From a virus: 28,771 nt of DNA. This document shows positions 20,320 through 28,573 of the stretch, one piece after another; position 1 is the first letter of the stretch, and each line of letters starts with the position of its first letter. Under the pieces are notes generated by a model that made no database searches, was not told the DNA's origin, and worked only from the letters and a program-made list of their open reading frames with translations. The position numbers were made by a program, and so were the translations under genes. The stretch lies in IMG/VR virus record IMGVR_UViG_3300025087_000260, positions 1 to 28,771 of that record; one strand, 5' to 3'.

Positions 20320-20808
20320 ATGAAGAAATACATTCTGGTTGCCGCCGTTATGTGCTTGATGTTTGGGAAGGCGGAGGCAGGGGATAAGAGGAACACTCCC
20401 TACGGCCCAAGTCAAGCCCTTGCGAGCGCAGACTACGGCGGTGTTGACGTGAGTACGTTGTCATTGAGCGCATCCTTAAAACTTGCGTTCATTGGCGAAG
20501 GAGTATTTCATGGCGTTAATATGACGACGCCAACGGCCTTGAATGAATATGTCGACGTCTTTGATTCCAGCTCAACAACTGTTGGACTCGACGGCGGGAT
20601 TGGTGATTATCCCCAATCGAGCACTTTCATTCCAATAGCCCGTATCTATAACAGCACTCAGGCTGTTACATCACCTGGCACAGTTTATCCAGGTAATGTT
20701 ATTGGATTGAAGTACCCTCTCAGGGTAAAGAATGGACTGGTGTTTAAATACCAGGTCAATACTTTATACCTGTTGAGCGTACTCTACACTAAGTACCCTG
20801 ACCAGTAA
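20320..20808 (+). CDS. Exported virion-module protein with signal peptide (paralog of the 17212 gene)
   Basis: AAAAGGAGGTAACTG precedes the ATG. Residues 1-20 are a Sec signal peptide (MKKY, hydrophobic core, cleavage after AEA). The mature 142 residues are beta-rich in Ser, Thr, Gly and Tyr. Residues 62-88 (VFH...P.A...YVDVFDS..TTV) match those of the exported protein upstream of the scaffold. It ends in a stem-loop that may terminate transcription, so it is expected to be expressed strongly with the capsid gene. A decoration or surface protein is likely; how a signal-bearing protein joins a cytoplasmic capsid is unclear. Confidence 0.78.
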   Translation: MKKYILVAAVMCLMFGKAEAGDKRNTPYGPSQALASADYGGVDVSTLSLSASLKLAFIGEGVFHGVNMTTPTALNEYVDVFDSSSTTVGLDGGIGDYPQSSTFIPIARIYNSTQAVTSPGTVYPGNVIGLKYPLRVKNGLVFKYQVNTLYLLSVLYTKYPDQ

Positions 20809-20824
20809 TTTGTAAACACTTTCC

Positions 20825-20858
20825 GGGGGATCGTGTCTAAAGAATCCCCCACAATTTT
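20825..20858 (+). terminator. Stem-loop after the capsid/exported gene pair
   Basis: GGGGGAT (20825-20831) and ATCCCCC (20844-20850) form a perfect 7-bp GC-rich stem with a 12-nt loop, followed by ACAATTTTA. The U-tract is short, so termination may be partial, letting some transcripts reach the tail genes. Confidence 0.6.
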
Positions 20859-21134
20859 ATGACAAACTGTAAGACGTGCGGAAAAGTGGAAAAGAACGAC
20901 GGCAGAAAATATACAAGGACTTTCTGCGATTCGTGCGTTTCCGATAAAAAAATCGGTGTTTCAAAGATCATCGAAATGGTTTTTCTGAAAGGTTACGGAA
21001 TGGTGGAAAAATCCAGGTTGAGGGAGATGGACAGGAGAGTTATTCTGCCATACAAACACCCTGAGAGCGGATGTTATTATTTGGGTCGTAAAGGGGAAAA
21101 TAATAAAATTTCTGAGAAGTGGCCGTCATATTAA
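20859..21134 (+). CDS. Zinc-binding hypothetical protein, 91 aa
   Basis: ATG follows the stem-loop directly, with no clear Shine-Dalgarno. The N-terminal 30 residues carry CKTCGKVEK and CDSCVSDKK, two CxxC pairs 20 residues apart, a typical small zinc ribbon. The rest is helical and basic with a second Cys and Tyr-rich end. Possibly a DNA- or protein-binding adaptor. No family recognised. Confidence 0.6.
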   Translation: MTNCKTCGKVEKNDGRKYTRTFCDSCVSDKKIGVSKIIEMVFLKGYGMVEKSRLREMDRRVILPYKHPESGCYYLGRKGENNKISEKWPSY

Positions 21135-21146
21135 AGGAGGCGTAAA

Positions 21147-21557
21147 ATGGCAAGACCGGAAGAAATTACAGAAGTTTTGAAGCAATTGATGGTATTGTGC
21201 AGACAGGTAACCGAATGGGCGTCGTCGGAAAATGTCAGTTACAGAATGCTGAAAGACGACATTTCAGCGATCTCTCAAAAGCATCAGGATTTAATTAGGC
21301 AGACTCAGGAGATCGAGAAATACAATCTTGACTTGAAAAAACAGTCAGAAGGAATTATCTCAAAAGCGCAAATGGAGGCCGATCAAATACGTCATCTGGT
21401 TAGGGAGAAGCTAGCCGAAGCCCATAAAAAGGAGGCGATAGCCGCCATGACGGTGGAAAAGGCCAATCAAGCCAAGTATCTGGCGGAGAAGAAACTTGAT
21501 GAAGTTGTCGAGAATTACGCAAAGGCAGAAAAAGATAAAGTTAAGAATGGAAAATGA
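21147..21557 (+). CDS. Coiled-coil protein, 136 aa, in the head-tail module
   Basis: AAAGGAGG lies about 6 nt before the ATG. Residues 35-135 are one long charged helix with heptads (KHQDLIRQTQEIEKYNLDLK, then EKANQAKYLAEKKLDEVVEN). It overlaps the adaptor gene by ATGA. Such coiled-coil proteins here may be scaffolds for the neck or internal virion components. Function not known. Confidence 0.65.
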   Translation: MARPEEITEVLKQLMVLCRQVTEWASSENVSYRMLKDDISAISQKHQDLIRQTQEIEKYNLDLKKQSEGIISKAQMEADQIRHLVREKLAEAHKKEAIAAMTVEKANQAKYLAEKKLDEVVENYAKAEKDKVKNGK

Positions 21558-22273
21558 AAAAAACACTCCAACAACTTATCGCTCAGGATAGGGTTTTAAT
21601 AAGCCAGCCCGATCCTGCCTTTTCCGATTTCACAGACGCGGAATTGAGGGGATTCAACAACGAGGGTCTTCAATTCATCGCCGCCAGGATAGAATGGCCG
21701 AGGGATCAGGTGTCCTATCAGGCAGAGGTTGGAGTGCCTTCTTACCCGCTGCTGTCAGACACGTTGAAGATCAGGACGGCGTATTTTGGAGACGTTAGCA
21801 TTGCCAGAGACATGACGCCGTTGACCATACTTGACGAATCCCAATTAAAAGAGGTCGTACCTGGATGGCTGGACGCCACGACATCCTCGCGCGGCAAACC
21901 AAGTAGAATAATTCTTCTTGACCGGAAAACGATCCTGGTGCATCCCACGCCAGACACCGACAATTCCGCTTCCGGTAAAAAGATATACCTGGGGTACGTT
22001 TACTATCCTGCGGCTTTAGCCGCCGATGGCGATTATCCAGACTTACCGGATATTTACCATGATGAGTTAAAACTGTACGTTGGGCATCTTTGTTACATGG
22101 GGAAGTTGAAAAATCCGACATTAGCGACTTCAATGCTGGATATGCTCATTAAAAAAATCGACTTATTGAAGCCTCCTTTGCTGGATGGATTTGAAGAAAA
22201 AAGCTGGCAATGGGGAGATTACGACGGTCAAATGAGGGCAAATAACGGATTGGCCGATCTTACTTTGGGGTGA
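21554..22273 (+). CDS. Head-tail adaptor (connector) protein
   Basis: The 239-residue protein has the layout of podovirus adaptors such as P22 gp4-type proteins: a helical start (KKTLQQLIAQDRVLISQPDP), the pattern FTDAELRGFNNEGLQFIAAR, a beta-rich centre with PLLSDTLKIRTAYFG and ILVHPTPD, and C-terminal helices. It should bind below the portal and help hold DNA in the filled head. Its last 13 codons are repeated 187 bp downstream by the duplication described at 22230. Confidence 0.78.
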   Translation: MKKTLQQLIAQDRVLISQPDPAFSDFTDAELRGFNNEGLQFIAARIEWPRDQVSYQAEVGVPSYPLLSDTLKIRTAYFGDVSIARDMTPLTILDESQLKEVVPGWLDATTSSRGKPSRIILLDRKTILVHPTPDTDNSASGKKIYLGYVYYPAALAADGDYPDLPDIYHDELKLYVGHLCYMGKLKNPTLATSMLDMLIKKIDLLKPPLLDGFEEKSWQWGDYDGQMRANNGLADLTLG

Positions 22274-22321
22274 TAATATGATACCTAAAAGCACTCAAAC
22301 CGCAGTTAAGAACAGGGATAA
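22230..22321 (+). repeat. 92-bp direct repeat, copy 1
   Basis: Identical over 92 bp to 22417-22508. It covers the last codons and stop of the adaptor gene, the gap, and the first 14 codons of the next gene. Identity without a single change suggests a recent event or ongoing homogenisation. Confidence 0.97.
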
Positions 22322-22409
22322 CCCGGGTCTTTTGCAGGACGAGAAGTTTAAAGCGAAATGGGACGCTATAAAACTTGAGATTGCCAATGCTCAAAAGGGA
22401 AATCAGTAG
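22278..22409 (+). CDS. Chimeric 43-aa ORF: start of the 22465 gene fused to scaffold C-terminus
   Basis: The first 13-14 residues (MIPKSTQTAVKNRD) are identical to those of the 62-aa gene at 22465. From residue 14 the sequence follows the scaffold C-terminus: the last 30 residues differ from it at only two places (Ser to Ala, Leu to Ile), and the stop is TAG instead of TAA. It should yield a free copy of the scaffold helix that binds coat protein. The start lies 5 nt past the adaptor stop. It could be a small assembly modulator, a relic of recombination, or a population/assembly artefact. See the finding on this locus. Confidence 0.6.
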   Translation: MIPKSTQTAVKNRDNPGLLQDEKFKAKWDAIKLEIANAQKGNQ

Positions 22410-22419
22410 ATAAGTAAAA
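22317..22419 (+). repeat. Diverged duplicate of the scaffold gene 3' end
   Basis: 103 bp align without gaps to 19333-19435, with 8 substitutions that I count by eye. The match extends about 10 nt past the scaffold stop codon, so it was copied as DNA rather than kept only as coding sequence. GATAA at the left edge is shared by source and target and may be the microhomology used. Confidence 0.92.
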
Positions 22420-22508
22420 TGAGGGCAAATAACGGATTGGCCGATCTTACTTTGGGGTGATAATATGATACCTAAAAGCACTCAAACCGCAGTTAAGAAC
22501 AGGGATAA
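22417..22508 (+). repeat. 92-bp direct repeat, copy 2
   Basis: Identical to 22230-22321 with an offset of 187 bp. It restores the start of the downstream 62-aa gene. It also contains ATG (22419) followed by the 13 last codons of the adaptor frame, giving a tiny in-frame remnant of that gene. Confidence 0.97.
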
Positions 22509-22653
22509 TCCTTTTATCCCTATTAGTAACGCCACGAGCGCATGGCAGGGAGATAATTTGACCAGTGGTGAGTATGGTTTTGACGATATGGAAAGCGGGA
22601 TTCCGTTTGGAGAAGGTGAGTTTGGAGGTATCAAACATTTTGAAGGCTCTTAG
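22465..22653 (+). CDS. Hypothetical protein, 62 aa
   Basis: This is the intact copy of the gene whose start is duplicated at 22278. Weak ribosome site (TTGGGGTGATAAT). The chain is neutral to acidic, rich in Asn, Gly and Phe (NPFIPISNATSAWQGDN, then DDMESGIPFGEGEFGG), without helices of note. It overlaps the start of the gp10-like gene by 14 nt. Possibly a small neck protein; unknown. Confidence 0.6.
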   Translation: MIPKSTQTAVKNRDNPFIPISNATSAWQGDNLTSGEYGFDDMESGIPFGEGEFGGIKHFEGS

Positions 22654-24934
22654 TTTTATATTTACGATTATGATTGTTTCGCCTCTATTTTCCGAGCCGC
22701 TCCCTACAATATCGATACCCGTTGTTTTAACCGATTTTTCAGGCGGTTTAAATACGAGCGCGCCCGCGTCGAAGATAGACATAACCGAAACTCCAGACAT
22801 CAGGAATTATTACATAGACAATGATAGACTGGAAAAATCAAAAGGATTTACTCTTGTTGGAAGCACTCCGACTCTTGATAAAGTAACAAAGTTTTTCATA
22901 TTCAACAAAGAAAACGGGAGCAAGGAGTTCATCGTTACGGATTCAAGCCGCGTTTTAACAACCACTGATTTTATTACTTTTACTCTCATAAGGTCTGGAT
23001 TAAGTGGAACCACAGTGCCGGATTTTTTTCAGTTGAGGAACAAGGTCTGGTGTACGAATGGAGTTGACGCTGTATTTACATGGGATGGAACCACGGCGCA
23101 GACGTTGGATGGGACTTCCGGAACGCCTGACGTTCCCATATCAAAATTCGGAGAGTCGTTTCAGGAGAGGGCTTTCCTTTGGAATGGGGAGGGGGGAGCT
23201 TCTAATCTTAGATTTTCTTCTCTGGTGGACACCAACGCCGTTAATATTGCGCCTGACAGTTTTCTGGCATGGCCGGAGACGAACGGTCGAAATGTTGGCC
23301 AGGGAGACGGTCAGTCTGGGTCTGCTATGTGGAAGCAGGCAGGACAGCTCCAACTTGGAAAGGAACGGTCTATTTATACGCTTTTCGGGGATGATGTCTA
23401 TACTTACAATGTCGTGCCTACCAATCCAGGGGTGGGGGTTGTTTCTGATGAATCGGTTGTATTCGACCAGGACATCGTTTATTTTTTCGGGTCTCCTCCA
23501 GGGTTCTATGCGTACGATGGAAGGAACGTTAAAAGAATATCCGACAAAATACAGCCGGACATGGATTCCGTCGTAAATAATCTAGCAAAGATAATCGGGG
23601 ATACGTGGGATACAAGAACGGAGTTTGCCACTGGTGGGAGTTTTGACGGAACCACAACTACGGCATCTGGTCTTTTGACGCTTATTCCAGACGCGGAAGC
23701 TACGGATACAGATGGCAATGAAACTGGTATTTTTACACCAACCCAGGAGCAGGATATAAGAACGATACCGGAATTATTCCAGGCAAACGCAACATGGCAT
23801 GTTAGTAGAATTTCCATGACAACAAGTTTGGAAGGATGCGGCGGATCAGGCAACAGAAATGCTTATTTGAAAGTTAGAAACGAGAGGACGGGATTTATTA
23901 TTGCCGGAGGGACGATTTCCGTTCCGGCTTCCCAGACTGTTAGCTTTAGCACTTTTAATGTTTCAGATGCCAACAATTCATTCACTTCCGACGATATAAG
24001 GTTGTCGAGCTTTACAATTATAGGCGGGTGGAGCCCTCCAACTTGTACGAGAATTATTTTTTATGCTTCTCATACCATATCACTTAGTGCCAACACAACA
24101 AGTCAATTCATTTCCAACGTCGCAACGATAGCGACGATTACGTCATGGGGGACGTTTCAATCCGAGAGAGACATTGGGGATGGAGACGTTGATTATTTTT
24201 ATAGGGCGGCTACTTCGGCGGTGAATATCACAACCTATCCGTGGATTGCGGTTACTCCAGGATTGGTTATTGGCGCGACAGCGGCTTATACCCGCATTCA
24301 ATGGGCTTCTACCATGACGGGTACGTCTGAAATAGATAATGTGGTTATAAACCACAATGAGGGCGGTATTGGAGACGCGAGGCCGCTGGGGGAATTTTGG
24401 AAAAATCGCTTATGGTTTGCAGTATCAACTCAGACGACCGTGGACTCTAATTTTATTTACGTTAAATCAAAATCATCTTCAAGGAATCCATACGCTTTTA
24501 CTTTGTTTGACGGTATCAATATCAAGGCAATTGTAAACGATGCCAACGAAACATTATACGGCGGATCTGGGTCGACCGGTGATTTCTATAAACTTGACGA
24601 TGGGTTGACTTATAATGGGACTGTCTTTGAAGCCTATTACAAGACTCCTCAAATGGATTTCGGGGAGACATTTTTTAGAAAGAAACAATCTGCTTTATTT
24701 ATAAATTGCGACAGAGAAACAAGCGCGAATTTAACCGTTTCCTATTCAAATGACGGCGCGGCTTTCACTGATATCGCTTTCAGTATAAACGGAACAGGAA
24801 GGATTTTAAAATCTCTTTATGGACTTAAACAGTCTGGATTTTATTTCCAGTACAAATTCTCCAATTCTGAAAGTACGGATTTGAAGATTAACTCTTTTTC
24901 TGTTCTTTACACTCCGACGGAGATATTGCCGTGA
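22640..24934 (+). CDS. Large tail/neck protein, P22 gp10-like, with a signal peptide
   Basis: TTG at 22640 is chosen: GGAGG lies 10 nt upstream and this start yields a clean Sec-type signal, MKALSFIFTIMIVSPLFS followed by EPLP. A GTG at 22616 and an ATG at 22670 are alternatives. The mature part opens with LTDFSGGLNTSAPASKID and NYYIDNDRLEKSKGF, the pattern of large podovirus neck proteins (P22 gp10 / tail-tube-B type) with a beta-propeller core (repeats such as VWCTNGVDAVFTWDG and LSNDGV-type blades). About 765 residues fit. It should plug the portal and carry fibres. The signal peptide is very unusual for such a protein. Confidence 0.75.
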   Translation: MKALSFIFTIMIVSPLFSEPLPTISIPVVLTDFSGGLNTSAPASKIDITETPDIRNYYIDNDRLEKSKGFTLVGSTPTLDKVTKFFIFNKENGSKEFIVTDSSRVLTTTDFITFTLIRSGLSGTTVPDFFQLRNKVWCTNGVDAVFTWDGTTAQTLDGTSGTPDVPISKFGESFQERAFLWNGEGGASNLRFSSLVDTNAVNIAPDSFLAWPETNGRNVGQGDGQSGSAMWKQAGQLQLGKERSIYTLFGDDVYTYNVVPTNPGVGVVSDESVVFDQDIVYFFGSPPGFYAYDGRNVKRISDKIQPDMDSVVNNLAKIIGDTWDTRTEFATGGSFDGTTTTASGLLTLIPDAEATDTDGNETGIFTPTQEQDIRTIPELFQANATWHVSRISMTTSLEGCGGSGNRNAYLKVRNERTGFIIAGGTISVPASQTVSFSTFNVSDANNSFTSDDIRLSSFTIIGGWSPPTCTRIIFYASHTISLSANTTSQFISNVATIATITSWGTFQSERDIGDGDVDYFYRAATSAVNITTYPWIAVTPGLVIGATAAYTRIQWASTMTGTSEIDNVVINHNEGGIGDARPLGEFWKNRLWFAVSTQTTVDSNFIYVKSKSSSRNPYAFTLFDGINIKAIVNDANETLYGGSGSTGDFYKLDDGLTYNGTVFEAYYKTPQMDFGETFFRKKQSALFINCDRETSANLTVSYSNDGAAFTDIAFSINGTGRILKSLYGLKQSGFYFQYKFSNSESTDLKINSFSVLYTPTEILP

Positions 24935-25197
24935 GTAGAGATTTTGTTATCGGGCTAGTTTCAGGGATTGGATTTATGTGCATCATTGCGATGACCCCAA
25001 TCCAAAACCCCGGGCAAGACCCAAACATCAGAACTTTATTTGATCTTGTTCAAAGCAGGCAATTCCGTATTGAAATAAGTTCTCCTGAAATCAATGAAAT
25101 TCGAGAACAGGAAGTTTTACTGATGAACACTGGGGATTTAAAATTTGTTACAAGATATGGGAACGCAAGATATTTCGTTAAAATGTCTACTTTTTAG
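24931..25197 (+). CDS. Small protein with N-terminal membrane segment, 88 aa
   Basis: GTG overlaps the preceding TGA and CGGAG lies 8 nt upstream. Residues 5-22 (FVIGLVSGIGFMCIIAM) form one hydrophobic helix, either a membrane anchor or an uncleaved export signal. The remainder is soluble and beta/helix-mixed (RQFRIEISSPEINEIREQEV). It lies between the gp10-like gene and ejection-protein genes. Function unknown. Confidence 0.6.
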   Translation: MSRDFVIGLVSGIGFMCIIAMTPIQNPGQDPNIRTLFDLVQSRQFRIEISSPEINEIREQEVLLMNTGDLKFVTRYGNARYFVKMSTF

Positions 25198-25206
25198 GAG
25201 GATGAT

Positions 25207-26235
25207 ATGGCACTATCGCTAGCACAAAGAAATGAGTACGCCGCCGCTGAACAGCAGGCGCAAGCACAGCAGGCGCAAGCGGCCTTAGAAAAAGCCAAAT
25301 CTGCTCCTGGTTATAAACCGCCGGCTAGAGAAATTGATTTAAATGCCTATCTTCCTATTTATCAGAAGGCGTTTGCTGAGAATTTGGGTCAACTTGGAGC
25401 GATCAATCTTGATCCGGTAAGGTCAGGGACGGCTACTCTTATCCAGACATTCAATGCCGGATTTCAGAAAGCCAATAAAAGACCTCCCACGACGGAAGAA
25501 ACCGAAGCGTTTTTAGCGGAGAATTTGACCCCTGGATATGCGGCAGGTGTTTTGCAAGGAACCAATCAAATAGCTCAGGCCAATCAAGCGGTAAGCGGTT
25601 ATTTGCAGGCCAATCCGCTCCAAGTCGAAGGTGTTGGCGCACAGGGAGGGATTGACGCGCGGGAGCAGGAGTTAAGGAAAAGACTTGACGCTATTTATCC
25701 CGAGTTGGAAAGGAGCTTAGGTGAGCGGATCAGGGCTTCTTTCATACCCCAGAGAGAAAGATTGGCTTCAGAGGAGGCCGCCCTGGGGCGTCTACGATCT
25801 CCGGCTTCGATAGCTACTATGGCGCGATTAGACGACGCTGAGAGAGCCGCTATGACTCAAGGATTGGGACAATTAGCCGCTAATCGGGCTCAAGGCGAGT
25901 TAGGCATTGCCGGGACCATAGAAAGCATATTGCAAGCCGAAAGAGCAGGAGGCCGTCAGGAAAGCCAGTTTGCGCGTCAATTAGGGCTTCAAAATAGGCA
26001 ATTCAGGTCTGGACAAGAGCAACAGGACATTGCCAACCAACTTCAAAGACAGGAGCTTTCCATTGCCGATCAAATTGGGAGAGCACAAGCAGAAGCCAAT
26101 AAGCCGGGAACGTTGGATTATATCAATACTGGTTTTGGCGGGTTAGCCGCGCTTGGAGGACTCGGAGCTGGAGCCGGCGGGTTGGCAAGCATGGGGAAAG
26201 GCATCGGCAGTTCATTTAAGAAAAAGACGAGGTGA
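25207..26235 (+). CDS. Probable internal virion (ejection) protein, 342 aa
   Basis: AGGAGG lies 5-6 nt before the ATG. The first 35 residues are a Gln/Ala helix with a tandem CAGGCGCAAGC repeat in the DNA (AQAQQAQA). The middle is helical and polar (REQELRKRLDAIYPELERSL, QFARQLGLQNRQFRSGQEQQ), and near the C-terminus lies a Gly/Ala/Leu-rich stretch (GFGGLAALGGLGAGAGG) able to insert in membrane, before a Lys-rich end. Small Ala/Gln-rich proteins with a terminal glycine-rich segment in this position are typical podovirus ejection proteins that leave the head with the DNA. Confidence 0.68.
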   Translation: MALSLAQRNEYAAAEQQAQAQQAQAALEKAKSAPGYKPPAREIDLNAYLPIYQKAFAENLGQLGAINLDPVRSGTATLIQTFNAGFQKANKRPPTTEETEAFLAENLTPGYAAGVLQGTNQIAQANQAVSGYLQANPLQVEGVGAQGGIDAREQELRKRLDAIYPELERSLGERIRASFIPQRERLASEEAALGRLRSPASIATMARLDDAERAAMTQGLGQLAANRAQGELGIAGTIESILQAERAGGRQESQFARQLGLQNRQFRSGQEQQDIANQLQRQELSIADQIGRAQAEANKPGTLDYINTGFGGLAALGGLGAGAGGLASMGKGIGSSFKKKTR

Positions 26236-26240
26236 TTACA

Positions 26241-27275
26241 ATGGCTCTTTCAGATTTAATCCGAGAACTAGCGTATTTGAAGGCAGGCGGTCAACCTCAA
26301 GGGCAGAGGGATATTGACAAGATCAATCAGACTTTTTCTTCCGTCGGTAAATTAGGTGATGTTGGAAGACAATACGCCGCTGACACAACGGCGCAATGGA
26401 AGAATCAAGCTGAACTGGAAAAGACTCAATCTGAAACTAAGAAGAATTTGGCTACGGCGAGTCTTGCCGGACAGGGAAAGTATGTCAATCCGCTAAATGG
26501 GGCTATTTCCGATACTCCAAATGAGTCATGGATTGGTCCCGTTAGTAACGCCACGGCTTTGACGGTAGCTTCAAGGTTTAATGCCGCCGCCGCCGCAAAT
26601 GCTCCGCAACCTGTCACGACAAGAGCCGAAGCAAAGAAATCCGGAAGTGTTGCGAAGGGAACTATCATACTACCCGATCCCGAAAAACCACTACTAGAAG
26701 GCAAGACCATGACAGCCCCTTCTATCATGGCCTTGAATGAAGGCAAAAAGGCATATCTTACACTCCCAGACGTTGAAAGTGCTGTTATCAACAACAAGAG
26801 TCTATTTGGGCCAGTAAGGGGTAGGGTTGGACAGAACAATCCCTATGACACTCAATCCCAAACTGTTGACGCTCAGATGAGGGCTTCTTCTCAAGCGTTC
26901 GGTAGATTTATGGAAGGTGGAGTCTTGAGAAAAGAGGACGAGGAAAAATACAGGCATATGTTCCCAATGCTTAGCGATACATACGATGTTGCTCAAAACA
27001 AATTAAAGATCGTTCAAAAAATACTCGCAGATAAATACGAAAGCGACAGAATAGCATTGGGAAAATCTGGCTACGATGTATCGGGTTTTGAACAGTTGGG
27101 TATTCCCAAATCTTTATTTAAAACTCAGCCAACTTCTTTCGCTCCTCAAAGATCAGTACAGGAAGAAATGGCGCAAATAAATCAAGAGGCAGACGAAGCT
27201 ATTAAGGAAGGTAAAAACCCTATTCTAGTAAATAAAAGAAGACAAAAGCTTATATCTGAACTGGGTAAAAAATAA
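26241..27275 (+). CDS. Probable internal virion protein, 344 aa
   Basis: ATG at 26241 has GAGG 8 nt upstream and is preferred over GTG at 26232. The protein is polar and helix-rich with a low-complexity Ala segment (FNAAAAANAPQP) and a charged, Glu/Lys/Gln-rich C-terminus (EEMAQINQEADEAIKEGKN). It has no signal peptide, membrane segment or enzyme motif. Its position between two other internal-protein candidates and before the fibre suggests an ejection protein. Confidence 0.6.
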   Translation: MALSDLIRELAYLKAGGQPQGQRDIDKINQTFSSVGKLGDVGRQYAADTTAQWKNQAELEKTQSETKKNLATASLAGQGKYVNPLNGAISDTPNESWIGPVSNATALTVASRFNAAAAANAPQPVTTRAEAKKSGSVAKGTIILPDPEKPLLEGKTMTAPSIMALNEGKKAYLTLPDVESAVINNKSLFGPVRGRVGQNNPYDTQSQTVDAQMRASSQAFGRFMEGGVLRKEDEEKYRHMFPMLSDTYDVAQNKLKIVQKILADKYESDRIALGKSGYDVSGFEQLGIPKSLFKTQPTSFAPQRSVQEEMAQINQEADEAIKEGKNPILVNKRRQKLISELGKK

Positions 27276-28573
27276 TGGGATTATTTGACGATATACCACA
27301 GGAAAATTCTGAATCTGCTGTAACTTTGGGGATGTTTGATGATATTCCGATTGAACCTAAAGAAAAGACTACGATCGAAAAAATAAGCGAATATCGAAAG
27401 AAACCGGCAGAGTTTGCCTCTAAATTGTTAAACGTTTTGAATCCCTTTTCTGATATTGAAGAAGCGGCAGAAAAAACGACAAGGAGAATAAGTGGAATAA
27501 CTCAAGGCTCTGATACTTTAAGAACTGCCGATATTGTGCCTTTTGATCCATCAGGTTTAAGGACATTGGAGCAGGCAGGAACTGAGGTAAAAGGAGCGGC
27601 TTCCGATGTTATAGGGCGTGGAATAGAAAAAATACCTATCCCACAATTTCAAAATCCAAATTTTCAAGTGGCGGCAGAATTAGGCAGGCAGATAGGTAAA
27701 AAGATCATTCAAACTGGAATTGAAGCCGCGCCTTTTACTCCTTCTGAGTTTTCTGCCGCCGCTGGCGGGGAGATGTTGTCAGTTGCGGGATTGCCGTTTC
27801 TGGCGAAAAGAAAACAGATCGCCAAATCAATCGCAGAAGAATATGCTCCGGAATCAATAAAAGTTATGACAAAAAGGGTTAAAACAAAAGGAGCTTCTTT
27901 GGGTGAAGAACTGCTTAAAAATCCAAAATATGAAGGTTCAAGAAGGAAGGTTTTAAATAAAGCGTTAAATGAAAGGGAAGTCTTAGAAAATCAAATTCAA
28001 GATGAGCTTTCAAAAACAGCTAAAGAGGAAATTTTATCAGGGCACAACACTATAAAAAAAGATGAAATTTCAGGTGTTTTAGATGATCTTGTGAATGAAT
28101 ATAAAATTTCAGGAGTGAATGAAAGCGATGTGAATAAATTGCTAAATTTAAAAAGAATGTTTGAGGCAAATCATCCTGGTACAATGACTGTTATGACTGC
28201 AAACAGAATAAAAAGAGCTTTATATAGAAACATAGGTGATATTAATTACGTCAAAGAAAATCCAACGGCTATAATTCAGGGTGAGCAAGCTTTGGCAAGA
28301 GCATTGAGAGAAAAAATAGCTGAAATAGTACCTGCCATTCGGAAATTGAATTCAGAGCAGGGATTTGCTTTGAGGCTTATTGATTCATTGGCTCCGACGA
28401 TAGCAAAGAGTGAAAAAGCCATTGGAACTGCCATAAAAGGTGGATTTAAGGAGGCGACGGTTCTTAGAGCGGCCAGATCACAATATCGCGGAAGTCTACC
28501 GGTTAATGAACGCACAGGAATCGGACTTGGATTAGGAACAATTTTAAATCAGTTAGGAAAGGAGAACCGATGA
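27275..28573 (+). CDS. Probable internal virion protein with GxFDDIP repeats, 432 aa
   Basis: ATG lies directly after the previous stop without a strong ribosome site. The N-terminus repeats GLFDDIP (residues 2-8) and GMFDDIP (19-25), a motif seen at the start of many podovirus internal or large virion proteins. The rest is helical: an amphipathic region near 50-170, then long charged helices (LNEREVLENQIQDELSKTAK) and KRALYRNIGDINYVKEN. No lytic transglycosylase or peptidase motif is visible. It probably enters the cell with the DNA. Confidence 0.65.
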   Translation: MGLFDDIPQENSESAVTLGMFDDIPIEPKEKTTIEKISEYRKKPAEFASKLLNVLNPFSDIEEAAEKTTRRISGITQGSDTLRTADIVPFDPSGLRTLEQAGTEVKGAASDVIGRGIEKIPIPQFQNPNFQVAAELGRQIGKKIIQTGIEAAPFTPSEFSAAAGGEMLSVAGLPFLAKRKQIAKSIAEEYAPESIKVMTKRVKTKGASLGEELLKNPKYEGSRRKVLNKALNEREVLENQIQDELSKTAKEEILSGHNTIKKDEISGVLDDLVNEYKISGVNESDVNKLLNLKRMFEANHPGTMTVMTANRIKRALYRNIGDINYVKENPTAIIQGEQALARALREKIAEIVPAIRKLNSEQGFALRLIDSLAPTIAKSEKAIGTAIKGGFKEATVLRAARSQYRGSLPVNERTGIGLGLGTILNQLGKENR

